Program-made: the position numbers and the translations under genes
Shown here: positions 34,384 through 45,587 of the stretch, one piece after another
How positions within the stretch are numbered: the stretch's first letter is position 1
How the letters are laid out: each line of letters starts with the position of its first letter
Origin: Ceratodon purpureus
Lineage: Eukaryota > Streptophyta > Bryopsida > Pseudoditrichales > Ditrichaceae
Direction: 5' to 3'
Length of the DNA stretch: 64,000 nt
Assembly: GCA_014871385.1 (NCBI GenBank)
Contig: CM026430.1
Coordinates: 6,182,630-6,246,629, forward strand
Notes under the pieces: model-generated
The model's database searches: none
The model's input: only the letters and a program-made list of their open reading frames with translations
What the model was told of the DNA's origin: nothing

Positions 34384-35273
34384 GTGGAGAAGGCCTCAGA
34401 ATGCTTGGCCAATATATGGTTATATGAAGCAAACGGTGAATGTGCCGGAGAAGAATTAAAGGCCATAAAATATTTCTTAACAAGTCTTGACCGGTTGCAG
34501 TCTAAACACCTGAAGGTAAGTCGTGAGACTTACTTACGGTACAGAAGCTTCATTCTGATGTACCTGAGGATATGTGTAGTGAGCGATTTCAAACTCCAAC
34601 TTCGCAGGCCCCGGCTGCATCTTCAACCGCATCTGTACCTGTAACACCTTCGGTACAAGAAACCTCTTTCGTTGCCGATTCAGATCAGTCGGTTCCTGTA
34701 CCTTCACAGCAACCTCAGCAGGATCCGTTCCCGAATCTCCCTACAACGGAACAATTCAACGTCATGATTAATGGTGTGCCTCGAAGATTCAGCCCTCTGC
34801 ATTTCTACAAACCCGGTAATTCTGGAGATCACCTTGAACCTAATCCGGCTACTAAAGAGGAAGAAGAAGAGGTGTGCAGGTTCATGGAGTCAAAAAGAAT
34901 TTTTTATTCGGACTTCAATAATTTTGAACCACCGGATTTTCAGGCCCCGCAACCGCAGGGATATATCATTGATGAAGATGAACCTCTCAAGGTTCACAAC
35001 AAGAGAAAATCGAAAGCAGCTAACTCTCTGTCTAGCAGTACACCGAGGAGTACTCCTCCATTGTATTATTTCCCACTTGAAGTCACATTCAGTCACCAAG
35101 GTATCAACTCTCCGGCATCTACTCGTCTTGATCCCCACAGACAGTTCACAGACTTGGGCCATGGTTTGTTTGAGGCAAATCCGCAATACCAAGCGCAGGT
35201 AGACGCAGCTGATCTTTGGCAATTATTGCAAGAACTGAATGCAACTACATCAGCGATTAACAGGTACACATGA
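34384..35273 (+). CDS. Unrecognised two-exon frame inside the Harbinger-like element
   Basis: A first open segment (to 34515) ends at a strong donor AAG|GTAAGT, and an in-frame acceptor TTCGCAG|GCC starts exon two (34608-35273). The joined frame of about 265 codons has a helical N-part (ECLANIWLYEANGECAGEE, then LKAIKYFLTSLDRLQSKHLK) and a Pro/Gln/Ser-rich middle (VPVPSQQPQQDPFPNLP). Then come FNVMINGVPRRFSPLHFYK, an acidic run EEEEEV, a basic HNKRKSK and a C-part ADLWQLLQELNATT. There is no ATG in the first segment; it opens in the terminal repeat itself, and CCTCAG|AA could be an acceptor. It may therefore be a captured internal exon pair, or the true start lies elsewhere. I do not recognise the family. 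Confidence 0.4.
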
Positions 35274-37015
35274 ATCCTTGTTGGCTATAAAACAAGGAAT
35301 TGCTTTTGTTACCCGTGATTATGTCCAGCTCTATTTTGGTGTGACAATATAGTATAGTCACATAATCACATACTCTGTAAACCCCATCAATTGGTTGTTT
35401 TGGTGGATGATTGTACCTTTACCAATACCTTACCAGTCTAATCACCCTAAGCTCCTTCTCCGATAAACTAGACTTAATAGACCCATGCTCAGTTGGTTTA
35501 GGTATCTGTCTTCTCAACCCGCAGCTTTTCTGCTTAAGGAAATCATGAAACATGATTTCCTCCACTAGCATATTCAAAGTCTACTCATGTACTACTAAGG
35601 TAGTTGCACCAAAACCCGCCCAAATTCTAGGTTTACATAGAACTGAAGCTGAGTAAAAAGGTTTATTAATTTTAATGGCTTTGCAAAGCTGTTACAAGGT
35701 GATCCCTCAAAAAAACAAAATTTTTGGACATGCCTACAATTTCCTGTAAATATTTAAAAGAATCTGCTTAGAGTGGCCAACTGTGGCTCATAGAGCTAGT
35801 GCTTTCTTGTGCAGTGAGATTCCAAAGACTAAACGTAATTTAACCAAAAACGTGCCCAAAAAGGGATACAATGTAGAGCAGCTGCGTGCAATAATAGGAT
35901 TCCACTGTAGGGGCAAACATTTCAAAAATGAGTCATGATTCCGTGTTTTGGGGGGTGTGGGCTGACTGTGAGGGGCCATGCTTGGAAGCATTGGATGCCA
36001 TTAACCATCCATTGGGCAGCCCGAGTCCGCCACATAGGCTGGGGTCATCACTCCCCTCCCACCCAATTGCAGCAGTAAGGTAGTTGCCGAAAATAATCAA
36101 CCAAGCTTAAGAAAGCGCCCCTTGGGCCACTGGCCACGCCCTGCAAGGGCCCCCCGCCGATCATCCTGCGCCCATGGCCACCCCTCCCTAACCCTGTTCC
36201 CGCCCTCTCTCACCCCCCGTTCCCGCCCTCCGTTCCCATCTCTGTGAACCCCACCCCTCCCTCGCAAATCTGAGTCGCCTTCCTGCCCAACGGTCTTCTC
36301 CATGGCACCGCGCCCATCGCCCTGGTTTCTTGGATCTCCCTACAGCGCTCCAATTCACCTTATCGCCACTCCTGGATATCCATGCTCCCCTAGCCTCACA
36401 ATTCTTGTTGGTGACTTCTCTCTACTCATTTGGGTTCCGCTCATGTCCGGAGTAGTGTGGAGGTAGAGGCTGTGAGTTGTAGAATCTACTCTGTATGTGT
36501 TGAAGCCAGGAGGAGTCGTATCGATTCGGAGGGAGTGAGGGGTGGAGGTGCGGTGGAGCTCCGACTGGAAGAGAAGGATGCGCCCACAACATTGGGCTCG
36601 GGCGGAGGTGGTGCGCCGCAGTGACCTGATCAGGGGTGCGGGAAGGCGGAGGTGGCGAGTGGGAGAAGCCACTGCTCAAGGCGCCCAGTGCTTCAAGCGT
36701 CGAGTGGGGGGGGCGCATATGCCCCGAGCCGAAGCTCCGACCTGGGCTACTGAAAGCGCCTGCGATGCGCCGGCCGTGAGGAGGAGTCCCTGCTTAGGGG
36801 GCGTTGCCATCACCATGGAAGGCGGCTTCCACCAGCCCGCATCGGGTGGACTGTCCGACTGCCCCATGCACCGCGCCCTCACTGGTAAGCCCTCTTTCCG
36901 TCCCCTGCTCGGTGCTCGCTTGCTGTCCGCTGCAGTGCCGCTGCCGCCCTGCAGATCCCTGCCTGGAATCCCGCCGCGCCTGTGCCTGCGCCTCTTTTTT
37001 TTTTTTTTTTTGTTC

Positions 37016-37660
37016 TCATGCCTTAGCACGCTCCTCCTTCTCTAGTTGCTGCTGCAGTTTTTGTGCCTTCCGTTGTTCTTTTGATGCCTCTCTTTCTTCC
37101 TTCTTTCTCTTGGCAGCAGCTGCGGTTGCCTCCTTTTGCGCCAAGACCTCCTCTAGCCCTCTATTGTAATCTTCTGATGTCAATATTATGCTCTGAGTAT
37201 AGTCCAAGAGGGGCTGCTGTCTTCTTCGTTTTTTGGCAGGAATGAGCTCTGGTAGTACAAGAAACTTGTCTATGCTGTTCTCGTTTTCAGTTTGGACTTG
37301 TGCTAAGAAGGTTGGATCTATGGATGTGTGTTGCTCGTTTATCATGTAATTGCTCTCCTCTGGATTTGGTACATCTACGTAAAAATGTCTTGTTCCCATC
37401 ATTGATTGTCCATCATCCTCATGTGTAGATCCTTGCACCTGCGTGGGCGTGTCCCGGCCATCTTCCCAATCAACCCGCCCGCCTTGCTCAGTGTCTTCCA
37501 CCGTCTCAGTACCCAGGTTGTGAGTACTGCGGCCCTGCGAGCCTGCTTCCCCCTCCGGCGATGCCTCACCGTCGCCGCCAACCCAATCGCCAGCCCGCGA
37601 ATCTGTCCCCGCAGCAGTCACGCTCCCACGGCGGAGCAGTCCCGCTTGTCGCTCCCCCAT
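37016..37660 (-). pseudogene. Transposase C-terminal part of the pogo-like element
   Basis: The last 130 codons include HFYVDVPNPEE, PAKKRRRQQPLLDYTQS and ILTSEDYNRGLEEVLAQKE, then a Lys/Glu/Ala-rich coiled coil ending EKEERAKA. Plant and fungal pogo/Jerky-type transposases end in this way after their DDE domain. It is on the same strand as the catalytic part at 42.8-44.6 kb and nearer the left end, in the right order for one gene. Upstream Gly/Asp-rich codons are not recognisable. Confidence 0.55.
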
Positions 37661-38945
37661 GCAGTCTCGTTCCCCGTCGTTATCGACGCCTCTGCTCTGC
37701 GGCCCCTGCCGGCGTTGACCGCTGCAGTTGACTGCAGTCCCAACCGTCCCCTGTCGGCCTTGGCCGCTTGCATCTGCAGAGGACTGCAGTTCGAATTGTG
37801 GGCTGCCGCCACGGCTTGGCCCTCTTGCCCCACCATGCTCTTGCAGTTCACTGCTGCTGGGGACTGCAAGGCCCCTGCCGGACCAGCAGCCCCTCTCGGA
37901 CCCCTCCCCGCATGTATCAGCAGGTCCCGCTCCTTCCTCGTCACTGTGGGGACCGCCCCCCTCCTCCCTCCACTACCAGAACTGAGTGACCTTTCCGACA
38001 AAAAAATTGCAAATTGCTGTTAAGAATGACACAATTTTGTTGATTTTCTGTAAGAAATTTTAGCAGTGCCAAAAATGTCAGAACCATTGATACGTTCTGT
38101 CAGAACAGACACAGACTGTCAAACTTAGATTTCAGGCTTTGTGGATGAAGTTTTCTACGATGGAAGTCATCCGAGCAGAATTATCCCATGTACCCGGTCT
38201 ATTTGAAGTACTGCCTCTGTATCGTCCTCCATGTTTTGTACATGATTTAGGTAAAGCTAAGATGATGTTTTAAATGAAATTTTATATAAGTGAAGTCATT
38301 TTCTGTCTTATACATTTTGTTTTCATTAGACGGGATGGGAGTAATGTTGAAAGATTCTTCTGTCGCTCTCACAAGTGCACAGTGTGTTTGCACACTTCAC
38401 ATGTAATCCAGAATGCATATACCAAAGGCTACAACAACACTGTGCTAAGTACATGTGCATAATTAGTATCAGTGCTAAAGCATTCAAATTTCCGTGTTTA
38501 GATTCGATACATACCCAAAACAGTCCATTTTTAATCTCACCTACCATTGCTACCAATTACATGCAATGCAACTAATTGACTCATAACATGTAAAGCTCCC
38601 AACATTCCCATGAAGCAACATTCATAAGAAACATCATTCTTACAGGGCAACCAGTACAGAAAGTAGCTTCGATAATGAATATTCACAGTTACATTCTGTG
38701 CATCTCTGAGTATTTGCATCTCTAGTTTTACGCCATCAATTATTTATGCAAGTGCATAGTATATGACGAATTACTCATGCTACATTAACTATCCTTATAT
38801 CCTCATTGGAAACCATCTATATTACAAATGTGCATGGTTTGTCTCACTCACGGTTCCACGCCGGAATCCGTCGAGGAGACAACCCAAGCTGCATGCAGAA
38901 AGTCTCCTGGAACGTCGACACCACATCTTGACCTCCTGGGACACT

Positions 38946-39910
38946 TTCGGCAAGCCTCGCCACTAAGGGCGGGGCAGAAACGGGGGAGCGCGGAGGCTGC
39001 CCCGCCCTCGCCCTGCCCGCAGCCTCCCCCGCTCCATCCCGACCCTCGCCCTTCCACAGCCCGCCCTGGGCCCTTCCCTCCCCGCCCCTCGCTGTCGGGT
39101 TGAGGAGATCCCCGACGCCCATTTGAGCTGGCTCTCGCCCCCTTTGTTAGCCCTTGCCGTTCCCGAATGTTCCCCACGTTCCCAAGCACCTAAAAAAATA
39201 AAAAAATAAACTGAATTCAATTGTACTATCCTGCCCCTGCGGCGTAGCCATAGTAGTTCCCTACGCCGGAACGGCGTCTTAGGGTTGATGACTCCTTTGT
39301 CGAATATTCTCCATCCTCTTTGGGTTTATGACATGTTTTGGTTAGTATTTTGGGAACTAAACCCTAAACCCTAAACCCTAAACCTAAAACCCAAAACATG
39401 TTATAAGCCCAAAGAGGATGAAGAATATTCGACAAAGGAGTCATCAACCCTAAGACGCCGTTCCGGCGTAGGGAACTACTGCGGCTACGCCGCACGGGCA
39501 GGATAGTACAATTGAATTCAGTTTATTTTTTTATTTTTTTAGGTGCATGATACTTCCATTACATGCAAGACGAAGACATGATGATAATGTTATATCCCTT
39601 TTTAATTATGACTCAACTCAGACGAGTCGACGACTGAGTTTCAAACAATAAGGAACCTCTTTGCAGTAATTATAATACGATTACGTGTCTTCAAAAAATT
39701 AAAAATAATTAAAAAATTTAAAAAATAATAGGGAGGGAGTCGGGCTGTGGAGCGGTGTCGGGCGAGGGCGAGCCCATGAGAGCGGGGAGCGAGCCGGGCT
39801 GGCTGCAGGGACGGGCCCGCGGGGCGGGGCTGATGGGGGCAGGGCGAGGGTGGGGGCAGCATCCGCGCTCCCCCGTTTCTGCCCCGCCCTTAGTGGCGAG
39901 GTTCGGCAAG
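38946..39910. repeat. GC-rich inverted repeat arms around a fold-back element
   Basis: The left arm begins TTCGGCAAGCCTCGCCACTA (38946) and continues into G/C-rich sequence. The right arm carries the inverse, ending at about 39910 (GCGAGGTTCGGCAAG). The first 60 bases are nearly identical, and similarity then falls over about 150 bases. The AT-rich palindrome 39186-39546 sits between them. Confidence 0.7.
39186..39546. mobile_element. Fold-back element with plant telomere repeats at its centre
   Basis: This 361-base palindrome has arms of about 160 bases beginning GCACCTAAAAAAAT. Its loop region (about 39356-39385) contains three to four CCCTAAA units, the plant telomere sequence. Arms differ by only a few bases. 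No coding capacity. Telomere units at the hairpin tip could be chance derivatives of AAACCCTAA-rich DNA or telomere capture. Confidence 0.82.
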
Positions 39911-40182
39911 TGCGAAGGGAGACTGCCAGTCTCCCTGCATGCGACGCCTCCGACGTCCACTTGACGCTGGCATTATCGACAGCGTTCTCAACACACCACA
40001 ACTGCTCTCACCATCCCTGATGTTCTGCTCCAGATGGGTTTGAGTTCTGTTGATGGTATGCAGATGGTTTGGGTCGAACACTAGAGGTTGAGGATCAGTC
40101 AGATTTTTTGGTTGAGATCATTTGTTGTGAGATCGTTTGGGTGAGATTTTTTGCTGTGAGATTATTTGGGTGGAAGGGCATC

Positions 40183-40921
40183 ATGTTGAAGACGGAGTTT
40201 GCAGGGATGGATGTGTCGTGTTTGGTGGAGTCGTATGGGAACAGTGAGATGCCAGGGCAGGAGTGCGTCCTGCCGGTCGAAGGTGTTGGGGTACTGCATA
40301 GTGGCAGGGTCGGTGTTTCTGAAGGTGCCGCAGATTTATGTGATAATAAAGAACAAGAGCATCCAGGGGTTGAGTGTGGCGTCGTTCGAGCTTGAGGCAG
40401 CCGGGTTCACGATTGCGTTGGCGTGTTGTCTCTTCAAGCAGCTGCCGTTTTCAGCATACGGGGAGCTCGTGTTCATTCTGACGTAGAGCCTGCTTTACAT
40501 GGCGTTGATATACCACTACTCGCCGAAGCTTGGTCCGTTTACTTTGTTCAAGTCCGCGCTCTACTGCGCCTTGGCGCCAAGTCTGCTTGCCGGGAGGTTG
40601 GACGCGAATCTGTTTGAAGCGCTATATGCGTGTCAACATGCCATCTTCTTTGCTGCGAGGCTCCCGCAAATCTATCAAAACTGGAGGACGAAGAACACCG
40701 GGCAGTTGAGTTTTTTGACGAACTTTCTGTCTTTTGCTGGATGTGGGGTTCGCACGTTTGCGAGCATCCAGGAGAATGCGCCGTTTAGCATGGTGGTGGG
40801 AAGCGTTCTCGGGTTGTTGAGGAACGGCGTGGTGTGTGCGCAAATTATGGCTTATGGCTCGACTCTGGAGACACCTGAAAAGGATCCCGCGGATGATGAT
40901 AAGAGATGGAAGGTGGAGTAA
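40183..40921 (+). pseudogene. MPDU1-like PQ-loop protein gene copy
   Basis: MPDU1 proteins are ER membrane PQ-loop proteins needed for use of mannose- and glucose-P-dolichol in glycan synthesis. The copy covers almost the whole protein without introns. The N-terminus is [20 protein letters not shown]. First PQ-loop: [20 protein letters not shown], then [19 protein letters not shown] and [11 protein letters not shown]-like [11 protein letters not shown]. Second PQ-loop: FFAARLPQIYQNWRTKNTGQ, then a short Asp/Lys-rich tail. The frame changes near 40280, between CVLPV and SKVLGY. A TAG at 40484-40486 interrupts LT-SLLYMALIYHYSP, where family members have Gln. It is therefore broken. Being intronless it could be a retrocopy, but the intron content of the parent gene is unknown to me. 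It lies inside the pogo-like element, opposite in strand to the transposase. Confidence 0.85.
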
Positions 40922-41540
40922 GCGCTTGACCTAATTTCAAAGGTAAACCTAATATTCCAATCAATCAAGCAGGCCTCATATCCTTATAAAGCATTCGTCT
41001 GTGTCAGCAATGATGGATTTTCAAAGTGATCAGAGAGTGTTGAAGCTCGAGTCGGTTTCACCATGGATGGCCTCTCTTGGAACGGAGCACTGCATCGAGT
41101 TTCATATTTTGAACGAAGGAATGAAGGATTAAGTCGCTGGATTTCTTTTAGGTGAATTCAGCGAGGCTTGATTTGTCGATTGCATCGAACGCATCTCAGT
41201 GTTTCTATTATGTATAGAACTGTGTGAGTAAACAAATCCTTCACCATCAGCGGAATGTTCTGAATTAGGTTTACAGTTCCCGGTTGTGATGTTAGACGAG
41301 AAAAACACCTGTCAATGGCTCTTGGGGAGGTTTTCCTTTGCAAGTTGGCTTTGCTTTCTGACCTTGTTGCTCAAAGGTGGAACTTATTTTTTGATAGAGT
41401 CTTTTCGTTGCTATGGATAGCATGGCTGCAAGTGCTTATTTCTCCGTGTCTGCGTTTATTCAGAGTCTCGTGGGATTTTATTATGGGATTTTATTATGGT
41501 AACAATCACTCTCCAGCCCGCTTGATTTCTTTGATATTGC

Positions 41541-42424
41541 AGACCTGCGCAGTTTTATTGAAGATGCTCAATCTGAAAACGTCTGTGAGCTTGATCAGTT
41601 TTGTCAAGTGAGGATGACTTTAGCGGCTGTGAGACGTTTGTATTAGCAAGTTATGGGCAATGAAGACATTATGAGCAATCAACCTAGTGTCGCTGGTCTG
41701 TAACTCGATAACTCTACTCGTCATTGCCTATTTTTGTTTATAATGGCTCTGGTATATCAGAGGCTCATCGTCAGACACGTCCAGTTAGTGTTCAGCATAC
41801 GATCGTTTTTTGAGAATTCTTTGGAGCTTTGCTGATATCGAGTTGAATTATGTTGTTTTTTTATGCAATTTTGATGGGCAAAGTTGTAATTCGTTGCAAG
41901 CAATACTGCAGGACTGCAATTTATGCTCTGATTTCGAGGCAGCAATCGAACACTGCTTGGGATGTACCCGTTCAATCGTTCTAGACAGAGCCAGTGCAAA
42001 ATTAGCCTCAATTTGGTCGAAGAGGACAGAAAACTCCAAGGCTCTTGAAGCACTAATGAAAGAAACAGCAGCGATGGTGTACGGTGCAAGGAGAATGGAC
42101 TCCAGCTTGTGACCAAGCGAAGGGGGCGAATGTGTGTTGCGGTAAGAGCACCTCAGAAAGGGCTACTCAAAGGTGGCGTTACATTAGATGTCAGCAATTC
42201 AGGAGCGACTAGCGACTTACTTTATGGAGCCTGAACCTGCTTTACACTTCAACAACGAGGAGATTCAACTTGCAGAAGAGGAAAAGTTGGAAGAAATTGC
42301 TGTTTGCCGTCAGTTAACCTTTAAGCTCCTTGGTGTCTCTAAGGATGTTGTTGACCTTTTAGAGCGGGTCATAGCTCTTGACTTAGCTTGTGCACGAGCT
42401 AGATATTTGTTGCTTATAGAATAG
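41541..42424 (+). pseudogene. Fragment of a MutS2-like gene
   Basis: Pieces match the N-terminal and clamp part of plant organellar MutS2 proteins. An exon at about 41541 opens after TTGCAG with DLRSFIEDAQSENVCELDQF and RMTLAAVRRLY, then TAG. From about 41893 come LQAILQDCNLCSDFEAAIEH, TKRRGRMCVAVRAPQKGLLK, GGVTLDVSNSGAT and TYFMEPEPALHFNNEE, ending DLLERVIALDLACARARY. A frameshift separates MDSSL from LVTKRR near 42108. A 7-base tandem duplication (GCGACTA/GCGACT) near 42208 breaks GAT from YFMEPEP. The ATPase domain is absent. The apparent intron before 41541 and the gap to 41893 suggest a genomic-DNA capture rather than a retrocopy. Confidence 0.78.
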
Positions 42425-42811
42425 CAGAGAAGACAATGTTTGAGGGTTTCAATGTATATTTTATTTTATAAAATAAATACATTTGATCAATGGCGGTATC
42501 ACACTGATTCAAGAGGATGGTATCACACTGATTCGAGAGGATGAGAATTGTCCAAACGGACTGCACTGCAATACTGGATGTGGAAACTACACTTGGCAAT
42601 TGCTGAAAGGTCCGGGTATCAGGAACAAAGGGCGGGAGTTCAATACTGAATGGCGGGAAAGATGATGTGGTGAGCTGAATGGACTGTGACATGACGTGGA
42701 CTGTGACATGGAGGTCTGACGTGGCTGCTGTATTCTCTACAGAAAATTCAACACTTCTGTAACTGAAAATCTGTCAATTGTCAACAGAATCAACAAATGG
42801 ATCGACACGTC

Positions 42812-44582
42812 CTAACTAACACACTTTTGTAACCCTTGTGTTGGTTTTTGTGTTAAAAGGGACATTGTCACTCTGGTAGTGCTCGAATCTTCAGCCTCTG
42901 ATCCCACTTGTGTAGTGGGATCATACCCTTCTTGTCCCTCTTCAAATCCTGCACTTGGCCCAATTGATTTTGACATTGCATTTTCGTTGTATGGCCAAAT
43001 TCCTGTCTTCCTAAATCCAGATTTGATGTTTTGTGGAGTTAGTGCTTTCTGAAGTGCTTAAGATGTCCACACACACAGATCTATTTTTTCCACCTTCCTC
43101 CCCTTGTTTTCTAGAGTCCATTTGTCCCTTATTGCTCTAAATGCTGTTTTAAATGGCTTGAAGCATGATACATCCAGAGGTTGGAGTGCATGAGAGGTGT
43201 GGGAAGGAAGGGAGATAATGTCCAAACCAGAGTTCATTGCTAATGTCACAACCTCTAAAGTTACATGTGAATTGTGCCCATCTAGGATCAGTAAATGTCT
43301 ATTTTGTTGACTAATCCCTCCATAGCTTTTTTTCACTTGCTTCATGAAATGTGCAATCTAGGATTGGAAGAGCCACTTTGTCATCCAAGCGTTTGGCTGC
43401 ATGGCCATCAGAGCATCTTTTTCACAGTTTTCTACATAGTCCCCTAGAAACTTAACACCTTTTAGGATGTAAAAATTCGGAATTTTACCCCCTCCTGCAT
43501 TGATGCATGATAGTACTGACAGATGTTCTCTCTGGTCAGGTTCAATGGCATGTACTGTTTTGGAGCCCACTCTAGCAAGGACTGTGGCACCACCCCCCCC
43601 TTCCAGCCTGAACCCCTGATTCATCACAATTCCAGATGTGATTGGGAGGGTAATTGAAGGTTTTGTAAAGGCTTTGTAGGTTGGCATAGAGTGTAGCAAC
43701 ATTGTTTTGACATAGTCCTCTAGCCCTACCTATCTCTAGGGGCTGGCTTTTCCTTGGTACTAATTCAAGATGTCTTTCTCTAAACCATTTTAGCCATGAC
43801 CTCCCTGGAAGTCCTATGTCACTCCAAGGGGTCGCTCTAGTTTGTGTGACTTGGGCAACTTTCAGTTTCAGTTGCATTGGAGTGAGTGGATGTCCTAACT
43901 CTTGCATTTTGAAGCAGTAATCTACCAACTTCTCTTCCTCTTCACTGCTGAGTACTGTTTTTGGCCCTCTCTTTCTTCCCAATACTTTTCCATACATGTG
44001 ATCATTAAGAGAAGTATATGGGATACCAAAATGCCTTGCTGCAGCTCTCACTTTGACCCCCTCATCAGTGACTGCATCTATTGCTAACTTGAGTTGTGCA
44101 TTGGTCCAACTCACATGTTTTTTTGATGCAGCTCCCCTTCTTCCACTGTTGGGCTCCTCTTGGCTGCTAGGTAAATCCTCCCCTCCATCTCCATTGCTTA
44201 GAGTAGGATCTTGACCTCCATCTCCTATGTTGAAATTTCCTTGTGCATTACTTGGTTGCCCTTGTGTAGATGTACTCCTCAAGTTGTACATCCTAGCCCT
44301 CTCCCCTCCCCTCATGAGACTCTCATTCTCTCTTAGTTGATTTTCAATGGGACTTGAATTCTCATATACTCTAGGCAGTGAATGCCTATTTCTCCCCCTC
44401 CCTCCATGCTCAAACTGTGACATATACTCATCAAATGCTAAACTATCCTCCATACTTTGTCCATAGCCATGTTCATTGGCCATGCCCTCTTGTGAACCCC
44501 CACATTGTGTCTCATGTACTACATCTTCATAGCTTGAATTGTCCTCCCTTCTCTCTTCTATTCCCTCCATTGCTCCTTCCAA
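42812..44582 (-). pseudogene. Pogo-like transposase, DNA-binding and catalytic part
   Basis: An acidic N-terminus is followed by a psq-type helix-turn-helix (SWTNAQLKLAIDAVTDEG, AARHFGIPYTSLNDHM), a CENP-B-like second domain (EEKLVDYCFKMQELGHPLT and LPGRSWLKWFRERH), and the DDE_1 catalytic domain. The catalytic residues are in WNCDESG, LLILDGHNSH and ALQPLDVSCFKPFK. The C-part continues ALQKALTPQNIKSGFRKTGI. Damage: a one-base expansion of a G run near 43595, a TAG at 43358-43360 replacing Trp in FQSWIAHF, and a TAA at 43058-43060 replacing Gln in TSQALQK. Reading beyond these ends at 42812. A start at 44582 gives context CAATGGAGG. Confidence 0.88.
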
Positions 44583-45023
44583 TCTGCCCCCTCAAACTCT
44601 CTAAAATCCACACTTGCACCACCTCTAAGCCAACTCCCTTTGCTCATACAAATGATCTTTCCCTACTTGCAAACTTGCCTTTGAAGGGCTGTAATTAAGA
44701 ATAAGCCGTCATCCGTAACCGCCCATTTAGGTGTTCAAAATAAACCACCTTTATTGCCAAATCAGCCCCCAAAGTGGGCAATTTCTTTAACACACCATGA
44801 AGTTATTGCACCCCCTAACCCCCCTACTCCCTCCCTCTAAATCATCATTTTTCACCCACTGCCCACCCAATTCCCACCCCCCCAAGGACCATTATTCCGC
44901 TCACTCCACAATAAGGCCCTCACTGGGCGCTTTTGAGAGCTTGCACAGTCTGAGTGTGGGGCAGCTGGCTTTTCACTAGGGGGCGGAATTACATGCTGGG
45001 CGGGTTTTGGTACAACTACCTTA

Positions 45024-45554
45024 GTTGAAATGGTTCCTTAGTTACCACACTTCATAGTCATTGGTGGTGGTTAGGGATACTTGGGTTCCTTTTCGATATA
45101 GGTGGTTTGTAGATGGATTATTTTGTTTTTTTCTCTGCACGGTACCTGTTGCGAGATACGGAGTTTCACCTCGTCCTGGTTTGAAGTGGACAAAATTGTG
45201 GGATTGACTTTCTGCTTGGACTTCTCCAATCTGATCGGCCTCGGTTTCCGCTTTCTCATTCGACTTCGACTTGGGCGGTGCAGCTTCTGGTTCTCTGTTG
45301 GACTTTTTTGCTTCCAGGTCTCGAAGATCCATTCTTTGTTTTCTTAGACTATCAGCGACAACTTATTTCTTCTTGCTCAGCAGACTAGTAACCGTGGGTT
45401 TTTTTTAAGTTAGAAACCTTTCTTGAGTTCTATTTTGCTTTCAAGTTAGAGTTAGTTTTTGGGTTAGTTGTTAGTTTGGTGACATTGGTCTCTTTTGACC
45501 CACCCGAGCCTGGCTCTCCCCCGGGTGTTCGCACCTGCTCTGGTCTTCCCCCCC

Positions 45555-45587
<33 letters not shown>

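Larger units (their letters stand above)
35598..45021 (-). mobile_element. Pogo-like (DDE_1) element, 9.4 kb, with internal insertion
   Basis: The inverted ends are AGGTAGTTGCACCAAAACCC (left) and AGGTAGTTGTACCAAAACCC (right, read inward), both followed by GCCC. TA flanks each side (35596-35597 and 45022-45023), the Tc1/mariner/pogo target. The transposase reads on the minus strand starting about 440 bases inside the right end. Its N-terminal and catalytic parts are at 44582-42812 and a C-terminal-like part is at 37660-37016. The roughly 5-kb gap carries host-derived sequence (MPDU1-like and MutS2-like) and fold-back repeats. A second AGGTAGTTG at 36073-36081 may be an internal subterminal repeat. 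Confidence 0.62.

Noticed and set aside
36422-38023. Several overlapping GC-rich frames on both strands
   Set aside because: High GC with few stops; only the minus-strand 37016-37660 frame shows transposase-tail features.
38030-42780. Inverted CTTACAGAAAAT-like segments at both sides of the cargo as ends of a separate inserted element
   Set aside because: Similarity is short and gapped, and no target duplication could be found.
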